Origin: Sporosarcina sp. D27 | Lineage (GTDB): Bacteria; Bacillota; Bacilli; Bacillales_A; Planococcaceae | Assembly (NCBI RefSeq): GCF_000586555.1 | Contig: NZ_AZUC01000014.1 | Span: forward strand, 248,001 to 312,000 | DNA: 64,000 bases | Direction: 5' to 3' | Part shown: piece after piece, positions 56,614-64,000 of the stretch | Layout: each line of letters opens with the position of its first letter | Numbering within the stretch: position 1 is the first letter of the stretch | Program-made: the position numbers and the translations under genes | Notes under the pieces: generated by a model | Database searches by the model: none | What the model was told of the DNA's origin: nothing | The model's input: only the letters and a program-made list of their open reading frames with translations

Positions 56614-57618
56614 ATGGATTCACGCGTACTTTCAAGTGAACTTTCGGATTTTGATGAAGGATTTGAGCAATCACTGCGCCCGCAACGGTTAGCGCAATAT
56701 ATAGGACAAGAGCAAGTAAAGGACAATTTGTCAATTTTCATAGAGGCAGCGCGGGGACGAAGCGAAAGTTTGGACCACGTGCTATTATATGGACCACCAG
56801 GGCTAGGGAAGACGACGCTCGCTGCTGTTATTGCGAATGAGATGGGTGTCAACCTTCGCATGACGAGCGGTCCAGCGATTGAACGTCCCGGTGATTTGGC
56901 GGCGGTCGTTTCGTCACTTGAGCCAGGGGATGTATTATTTATCGATGAAATTCATCGGTTGAATCGAGCGATTGAAGAAGTATTGTATCCTGCAATGGAA
57001 GACTTTTGTCTCGATATCGTCGTTGGAAAAGGACCTTCTGCTAAATCGATACGTCTCGACTTGCCCCCGTTTACTTTAATCGGGGCAACGACGCGTGCAG
57101 GGTCACTTTCTGCACCGCTTCGGGATCGGTTCGGCGTTCCGTTACGTCTTGAATACTATGGCATTGATCCGCTACAGGAAATTGTCATTAGGAGTGCAGG
57201 GTTGTTCGATGTGAAAATTGAAGACCAAGCGGCTGTAGAAATTGCACGCAGGTCAAGAGGGACTCCACGTATTTCAAATCGTCTGCTTCGTAGGGTGAGA
57301 GACTATGCGCAAGTGCGTGGCAATGGTACAATTTCTCTCAACATCGCAAAAGAAGCTCTGGAAATGCTGCAAGTGGATTCACATGGGCTTGACCACATCG
57401 ATCATAAGTTAATGACTGGAATGATCGAACGCTTTCGAGGTGGACCAGTTGGATTGGAGACTCTTGCCGCAAGTATCGGTGAAGAGTCGGTCACACTCGA
57501 AGACGTCTACGAACCCTATCTATTACAAATCGGGTTCATTCAAAGGACCCCACGTGGAAGAATAGCGACACATTTGGCGTATGAACACTTTGGTTATCCA
57601 CTGCCCGAGCAACGCTGA
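56614..57618 (+). CDS. ruvB: Holliday junction branch migration ATPase RuvB
   Basis: 334 residues. Walker A GPPGLGKT near residues 60-67, Walker [10 protein letters not shown] near 108-116, sensor 1 GATTRAGSL and arginine finger region PLRDRFG are intact, and the C-terminal winged helix ends in [16 protein letters not shown]. Drives branch migration with RuvA. Start is the ATG at 56614 with AAGGAGGGAG; an upstream in-frame ATG at 56584 lacks it. Confidence 0.97.
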   Translation: MDSRVLSSELSDFDEGFEQSLRPQRLAQYIGQEQVKDNLSIFIEAARGRSESLDHVLLYGPPGLGKTTLAAVIANEMGVNLRMTSGPAIERPGDLAAVVSSLEPGDVLFIDEIHRLNRAIEEVLYPAMEDFCLDIVVGKGPSAKSIRLDLPPFTLIGATTRAGSLSAPLRDRFGVPLRLEYYGIDPLQEIVIRSAGLFDVKIEDQAAVEIARRSRGTPRISNRLLRRVRDYAQVRGNGTISLNIAKEALEMLQVDSHGLDHIDHKLMTGMIERFRGGPVGLETLAASIGEESVTLEDVYEPYLLQIGFIQRTPRGRIATHLAYEHFGYPLPEQR

Positions 57619-57646
57619 CTTTACGACATTAAGGAGATTAGATGGA

Positions 57647-59838
<2,192 letters not shown>

Positions 59839-59875
59839 TTCTTGTATACTAGTTTAAGTAGGGGGGGGATTTTAG

Positions 59876-60151
59876 ATGAGTGCAACTTTAGTGAATTTGT
59901 TGCCGTTCGTAGCGATGATCGCAATTATGTGGTTTTTGCTGATTCGTCCGGCACAAAAACGTCAGAAAGCAACAAAAGAAATGCAGACAAGCTTGAAGCG
60001 TGGAGATAGTGTCGTGACAATCGGTGGATTACACGGGACAATCGACGCAGTCGACGAAACTTCTGTATTTTTGAAAACTGCAGACGGCGCTGTATTGCAA
60101 TTCGATCGTCAAGCTGTCGGTCGAGTTACAGATAGCTCAACCGCTATTTAA
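59876..60151 (+). CDS. yajC: Preprotein translocase subunit YajC
   Basis: 91 residues with one N-terminal membrane helix (about 5-22) and the motif FLLIRPAQKRQKATKEM, then a small SH3-like domain (SLKRGDSVVTIGGLHGTI). It joins SecDF in the translocase accessory complex. Same place as B. subtilis yrbF. RBS is a long G-run (GGGGGGG) before the ATG. Confidence 0.95.
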   Translation: MSATLVNLLPFVAMIAIMWFLLIRPAQKRQKATKEMQTSLKRGDSVVTIGGLHGTIDAVDETSVFLKTADGAVLQFDRQAVGRVTDSSTAI

Positions 60152-60165
60152 TACTGAAATTGAAG

Positions 60166-60199
60166 AGACCTGCCAGGTTTATGGGCAGGTCTATTTTTA
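60166..60199 (+). terminator. Terminator after yajC
   Basis: AGACCTGCC / GGCAGGTCT stem, nine-base loop, ATTTTTAT tail. Confidence 0.88.
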
Positions 60200-60263
60200 T
60201 GCCTTTTTCGTTTAAGCGACTCCAGTTGTGGGCAAGCTACGAACGAAAAAGGAGGATGTAGTC

Positions 60264-60905
60264 ATGCATGATTTAGTTATTATTGGATTTCGCACATTAT
60301 TTCTGTATGCGCTCATAGTTCTCATCCTTCGGTTGATGGGAAAAAGAGAGGTCGGTGAATTAAGTGTTATCGATATTGTCGTTTTTGTCATTATCGCAGA
60401 AGTGGCAGCATTTGCACTCGACTCACCAGACGAAAAGCTCATTAACTCCATTCTTCCCATGCTCATTTTGCTCGTCATTCAGTTTGTGTCGTCTTATATT
60501 TCGTTGAAAAATAAGAAGTTCCGAGACATAGTTGACGGGGATACGAGTGTAATTATTAGAGATGGAATAATATTAGAAGAAGAGATGCGAAAACAACGCT
60601 ATAATTTAGATGACTTGTTTCAGCAATTACGTGAAAAAGAAATTGGTTCGGTTTTTGAAGTAGCGTTTGCGTATCTAGAACCATCTGGTAACTTAGCGGT
60701 ATTTAAGTATGAAGACACTGCGCCTGTTCTTCCGTTAATTTCAGATGGATATATAGATGCCCGACACCTGAAAATCCAGAACAAAACTGAAGAGTGGTTA
60801 GTAAAAGAGCTCCGAAAAAAAGGAATAGAGGATCCGAAAAAAGTCTTTTACTGTTCCTTTGAGAATGAAGAACTCAAAGTCCAATTAAAACAAGCTTATT
60901 TGTGA
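60264..60905 (+). CDS. yrbG: DUF421 (YrbG-like) membrane protein
   Basis: 213 residues. Three N-terminal membrane helices with LRLMGKREVGELSVIDIVVF (about 23-42) and soluble domains with QRYNLDDLFQQLREKEIG. Same family as the 1077-1793 gene; this is the positional counterpart of B. subtilis yrbG. ATG at 60264 has AAAGGAGG in front. Its end overlaps the spoVB end by ten bases (convergent). Confidence 0.9.
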   Translation: MHDLVIIGFRTLFLYALIVLILRLMGKREVGELSVIDIVVFVIIAEVAAFALDSPDEKLINSILPMLILLVIQFVSSYISLKNKKFRDIVDGDTSVIIRDGIILEEEMRKQRYNLDDLFQQLREKEIGSVFEVAFAYLEPSGNLAVFKYEDTAPVLPLISDGYIDARHLKIQNKTEEWLVKELRKKGIEDPKKVFYCSFENEELKVQLKQAYL

Positions 60906-62416
60906 CGAGTAAATAATTTTTTGAAATGACGAATGTCATCGCGCTTCAATTGTCCAGTAAAAAATAAAACGATTGTGAGAAAGATCACTGTGATTCCACA
61001 ATCCATCCAAAGACTGTAATTGCCGATCGGTAAAAAAATCGGACGCATGATTGCAGTCATGATGAACGATGCATAAGGAAGAGCAAACATTGTAAAGCCA
61101 GTGTCGGTTTTTCTGTTTTTCCTTAACGTTGCAATATGTAGGAACGAGGTGATTAGAACACCAAATCCAATTGCTAATATAGCGCCAGTTTCTTGAAGAC
61201 CTGGTTGTGAAGCAAGTACAAACATGACAACCAATTTAGCAATTCCTCCGTAGACTGAATTCATCATTGCTGCTTTCGCTTCATTTGTAGCTTGCAAAAT
61301 GGAAAACAAAGGACTTTGAATGTAATAAAAGAAAAAAATCGGGGCGAGTATAACCATATAGGACGCCCCTTTTGTAATATGAAAGAGTGATTCTGCCATT
61401 TCTTTACCGTGAATGAAAAATACTGCGGCTGCAAACGCACCAGTTAGGGCGGAAAGCCGAAGAGATAAATGAATGCGTTCCCGAAGCTTACTAATATTTC
61501 CTGATGCAGAAGCACCACTTACTGCGGGAATGAGGACAACCGAAAGCGCATAAGAGATAAATGATGGAAATAGCAGTAATGGAATCAGCACTCCTGAAAT
61601 AACGCCATAGAGTGAAGTCGCAGCAGCCGCTGTAATTCCCGATACGGCAAGAGCGCGTAAAAAGATGATTGGTTCTAAAAACCATGTAAACGTCCCGAAT
61701 AATCGACTTCCAGAGGAAGGTAATGCAACAGAAAGTAATGGATTAAGCGGATAATGACCATCCCTGTCGCGCCTAGCAGGGGTATTTATTTTGTGTTTTT
61801 TGTATTTCAGCCATAAATAGAATACCGAACCCGCCTCTGCGAGTAATGTAATTACCATTGCAATGGCAGCATTTAGTGGTGCATTTCCATCGACTAAGAA
61901 GTAAGGGAGTAGCCAAGTGATGAGTAAAATTCGGATGAATTGTTCAATGATTTGCGACCATGCCGTCTCTTCCAAACGAGCGATACCTTGAAAAAAACCA
62001 CGAATCATTCCACCAATAGCAGCTATCGGTATTATTGCAATCCCCACATAAAGTGTTGTGGAAGTGGCAGAATTACCAAGTAACGTTCCTGACAGATAAG
62101 GGACGAATAATATTGAAAGTGGAATGAAAATAAAGCCCGTACACACTGTTATGAAAGTGGATGTTCGCATAACTTGTGAAAAACGGGCATTTTCACCTTT
62201 AGCTTTTAGTTCGGCTATGACTTTTGCAATTGCAATCGGTATCCCCAGCTGAACGAGCGATAAGAAAAAGATGAATGCCGGGAATGCAGTCATATAAATA
62301 CCTACAGCTTCTTCACCAGCAACCCGCATAAATTGAATACGATAAACAAACCCAAGTAGTTTTGTCATGAAAACGGCAATCATCAGGATTACTGTACCGC
62401 GAATAAATGAAGACAA
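60896..62416 (-). CDS. spoVB: SpoVB, MOP-family lipid flippase-like protein
   Basis: 506 residues from TTG, about 13-14 membrane helices, of the MATE/MurJ-like polysaccharide transporter family. SSFIRGTVILMIAVFMTKLLG at the N-terminus is the family start. B. subtilis SpoVB is needed for spore cortex synthesis and is thought to flip lipid-linked precursors. The TTG at 62416 has AAGGAG at 62426-62431 (minus strand) and gives a normal SpoVB N-terminus, so I prefer it to the ATG 66 bases upstream. Minus strand, unlike its neighbours. Confidence 0.92.
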   Translation of the reverse strand: MSSFIRGTVILMIAVFMTKLLGFVYRIQFMRVAGEEAVGIYMTAFPAFIFFLSLVQLGIPIAIAKVIAELKAKGENARFSQVMRTSTFITVCTGFIFIPLSILFVPYLSGTLLGNSATSTTLYVGIAIIPIAAIGGMIRGFFQGIARLEETAWSQIIEQFIRILLITWLLPYFLVDGNAPLNAAIAMVITLLAEAGSVFYLWLKYKKHKINTPARRDRDGHYPLNPLLSVALPSSGSRLFGTFTWFLEPIIFLRALAVSGITAAAATSLYGVISGVLIPLLLFPSFISYALSVVLIPAVSGASASGNISKLRERIHLSLRLSALTGAFAAAVFFIHGKEMAESLFHITKGASYMVILAPIFFFYYIQSPLFSILQATNEAKAAMMNSVYGGIAKLVVMFVLASQPGLQETGAILAIGFGVLITSFLHIATLRKNRKTDTGFTMFALPYASFIMTAIMRPIFLPIGNYSLWMDCGITVIFLTIVLFFTGQLKRDDIRHFKKLFTRHK

Positions 62417-62516
62417 TGATAACAACTCCTTCTCAAGTCCAACCAATTCATATACACTATTAGTATGCGGAAACATGTACATTTACAACTCTCTATTAAA
62501 GAAGGGATGAAAGTGA

Positions 62517-62834
62517 GTGGATATCAAATACGAGCAATTGTTTGACCATGTCCGCCCTGCAATTGAAAGTAAGATGAACGAGTTCCATTTTTACGGATAT
62601 TCAACTGTGACAGAAAAGGATATTTGGAAATACTGCGTTCAAAAAAAATGGCGAAAGCGAAATATTACTGAGATGAGGACGTATGAGCTGATCAATGACG
62701 TTATGGAACTCACACCAGCAGAATACATGACCTACACTCAAATTGAAGAGCAACGGGGTTCTGATTGGTTTTCAGATTTGAATAGCGATGAGTTACAACT
62801 CTTACTCTCCCCAAAGAAGAATTTGGAAAATTAG
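62517..62834 (+). CDS. comN: Post-transcriptional regulator ComN
   Basis: 105 residues from GTG. A single small helical domain with KDIWKYCVQKKWRKRNI and LTPAEYMTYTQIEEQRGSDW fits ComN (YrzD). In B. subtilis ComN controls comE mRNA location and competence. Same position, between spoVB and secDF. RBS is weak (AAGAAGGG). Its own promoter lies in the divergent region with spoVB. Confidence 0.8.
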   Translation: MDIKYEQLFDHVRPAIESKMNEFHFYGYSTVTEKDIWKYCVQKKWRKRNITEMRTYELINDVMELTPAEYMTYTQIEEQRGSDWFSDLNSDELQLLLSPKKNLEN

Positions 62835-62853
62835 GTTGTGGAGCGAATAGCAT

Positions 62854-62882
62854 TTGACACAAGAGACTCTCTGTCTCATAAT
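62854..62882 (+). promoter_or_regulatory. Strong SigA promoter for secDF
   Basis: TTGACA (62854-62859), 17-base spacer, CATAAT (62877-62882). The spacer contains GAGAC-TCTCT-GTCTC, an inverted repeat. Confidence 0.78.
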
Positions 62883-62951
62883 TATTGTGTTGATGTTTCT
62901 TTCGTACATAACACAGTAATACCGCTTCACATATAGAGGGGGAAATGGATC

Positions 62952-64000
62952 ATGAAGAAAAGAGGACGGCTGGTCGCCTTTTTATTGTTGCTCGTCATTT
63001 TTGCAGCAACGATCGGTAGTACAGCGAACCCGATTTTAAAAAATGTAAAACTAGGTCTGGACTTACAAGGTGGGTTTGAAGTCTTGTATGAAGTTCAACA
63101 ACTGAAAACAGGAGATAACAAGCAAAAGATTACAGAAGACGTCGTCGCTGATACTGCGAAAGCCCTTCGTAACCGGGTTGACGTACTTGGTGTCAGTGAA
63201 CCGAGTATTCAGATTGAATCCAACAATCGAATCCGCGTCCAGCTTGCTGGCGTTGACGACCAAAAGAAGGCTCGTGAATTACTATCGACACAAGCAAATT
63301 TAACATTCCGTGATGCGGATGATAAATTATTGCTTGACGGGGATGATTTAAAGGCAGGTAAAGCGAAAGATAACTTTGGTGAAGGCGGTAATCCAGTCGT
63401 TACACTAGAGATGAAAGATCCTTCGAAGTTTGCTCAAGTTACGTCAGAAGTCGCTGCTAAAGCGCCTGAAAACGTCATGGTCATCTGGTTAGACTTCGAA
63501 GAAGGAAAAGATTCTTACAAAGAAGAAATGAAAAAACCAGATCCACGATTCATCTCTGCACCATCTGTACGTCAGACTATTAATTCATCAAACGTTGAAA
63601 TTTCCGGTAGTTTCACAGTTGAAGAGACAAAAGATCTTGCAGGTATTTTGAATGCAGGCGCACTTCCTGTACATCTTGAAGAAGTGTATTCGACCTCGGT
63701 CGGTGCGCAATTCGGGGAGCAGGCCCTGGACCAAACGGTGACAGCCGGTATTATCGGTGTTTCACTGATTTTCATCTTTATGCTCGTGTACTACCGTATT
63801 CCGGGACTTGTAGCAGTAATTTCACTTTCCGTATACATTTTCTTGATCATGGTTGTCTTCACACTCATTAATGGTGTATTAACATTGCCAGGTATAGCTG
63901 CCTTGCTGCTCGGGGTAGGTATGGCTGTCGATGCGAACATATTGACCTATGAGCGTATTAAAGAGGAGCTTCGGGTCGGGCGTTCCATTAAAGCGGCGTT
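62952..64000 (+). CDS. secDF: SecD/SecDF protein translocase, 5' part (truncated by window)
   Basis: The open frame continues to the window edge; 349 residues are visible. One N-terminal membrane helix, then the periplasmic-type P1 domain with LGLDLQGGFEVLYEV (about 35-49), and the first helices of the RND-like core, including LLLGVGMAVDANILTYERIK with the conserved aspartate in the fourth helix region. SecD(F) uses the proton gradient to aid export. Start is ATG at 62952 with AGGGGGAA. In B. subtilis the two proteins are fused as SecDF; whether they are fused here cannot be seen. Confidence 0.94.
   Translation, partial: MKKRGRLVAFLLLLVIFAATIGSTANPILKNVKLGLDLQGGFEVLYEVQQLKTGDNKQKITEDVVADTAKALRNRVDVLGVSEPSIQIESNNRIRVQLAGVDDQKKARELLSTQANLTFRDADDKLLLDGDDLKAGKAKDNFGEGGNPVVTLEMKDPSKFAQVTSEVAAKAPENVMVIWLDFEEGKDSYKEEMKKPDPRFISAPSVRQTINSSNVEISGSFTVEETKDLAGILNAGALPVHLEEVYSTSVGAQFGEQALDQTVTAGIIGVSLIFIFMLVYYRIPGLVAVISLSVYIFLIMVVFTLINGVLTLPGIAALLLGVGMAVDANILTYERIKEELRVGRSIKAA

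Overview
The window is about 64 kb of chromosome from a low-to-moderate-GC, endospore-forming member of the Bacillales. The gene order follows the Bacillus subtilis ysoA-tig-clpX-lonA-hem-valS-folC-comC-mre-min-spoIVF-rplU-obg-phe-ruv-queA-tgt-secDF backbone. The missing lonB, a spoVID product without LysM, dispersed Bacillales-type repeats and a complete type IV pilus (T4P) locus point to Planococcaceae (Sporosarcina-like). That family assignment is inference; no 16S rRNA or other marker is present.

Layout. 1-6184: miscellaneous genes (cutC, a DUF421 membrane protein, a HemAT-type globin chemoreceptor, a GNAT acetyltransferase, a HEAT-like protein, a small membrane protein, the TPR protein YsoA). 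6191-12306: proteostasis genes tig, clpX, lonA and the GTPase engB. 12379-18804: heme operon hemA-hemX-hemC-hemD-hemB-hemL behind an exact PerR box. 18920-22973: a shortened spoVID, a small convergent membrane-protein gene, a T-box leader (specifier GTC) and valS. 22980-25085: two back-to-back tandem micro-repeat arrays with 20-bp and 21-bp periods, then a minus-strand pair of RimK-like ATP-grasp ligases. 25175-26398: folC. 26455-41757: two tandem diguanylate cyclases followed by minor pilins, a beta-solenoid PilX/GspK-like protein, a VanW-like protein, PilB (with an MshEN domain), PilT, PilC, major pilin, PilM, PilN, PilO and prepilin peptidase. 41846-47986: SpoIIB-like, maf, radC, mreBCD, minCD. 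48036-53705: spoIVFA/FB, rplU-prp-rpmA, spo0B, obg, pheB, pheA. 53773-55844: a SafA-like LysM coat protein and a YsxE-like kinase-fold protein. 55900-64000: ruvAB, queA, tgt, yajC, a second DUF421 protein, spoVB (minus strand), comN and the start of secDF, which runs off the window.

How the genes work together. The heme genes carry glutamyl-tRNA to uroporphyrinogen III under apparent peroxide control. Several genes serve the sporulating cell (spoVID-like, spoIVFA/FB, safA-like, ysxE-like, spoVB, spo0B, spoIIB-like), and convincing or plausible SigE-type promoters precede spoIVFA and safA. The most distinctive module is the T4P locus. It encodes every core assembly part, and two active-site-intact GGDEF proteins sit directly upstream of an assembly ATPase whose N-terminus matches the MshEN cyclic-di-GMP-binding motif. 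This suggests a self-contained c-di-GMP-to-pilus circuit in a sporeforming Gram-positive.
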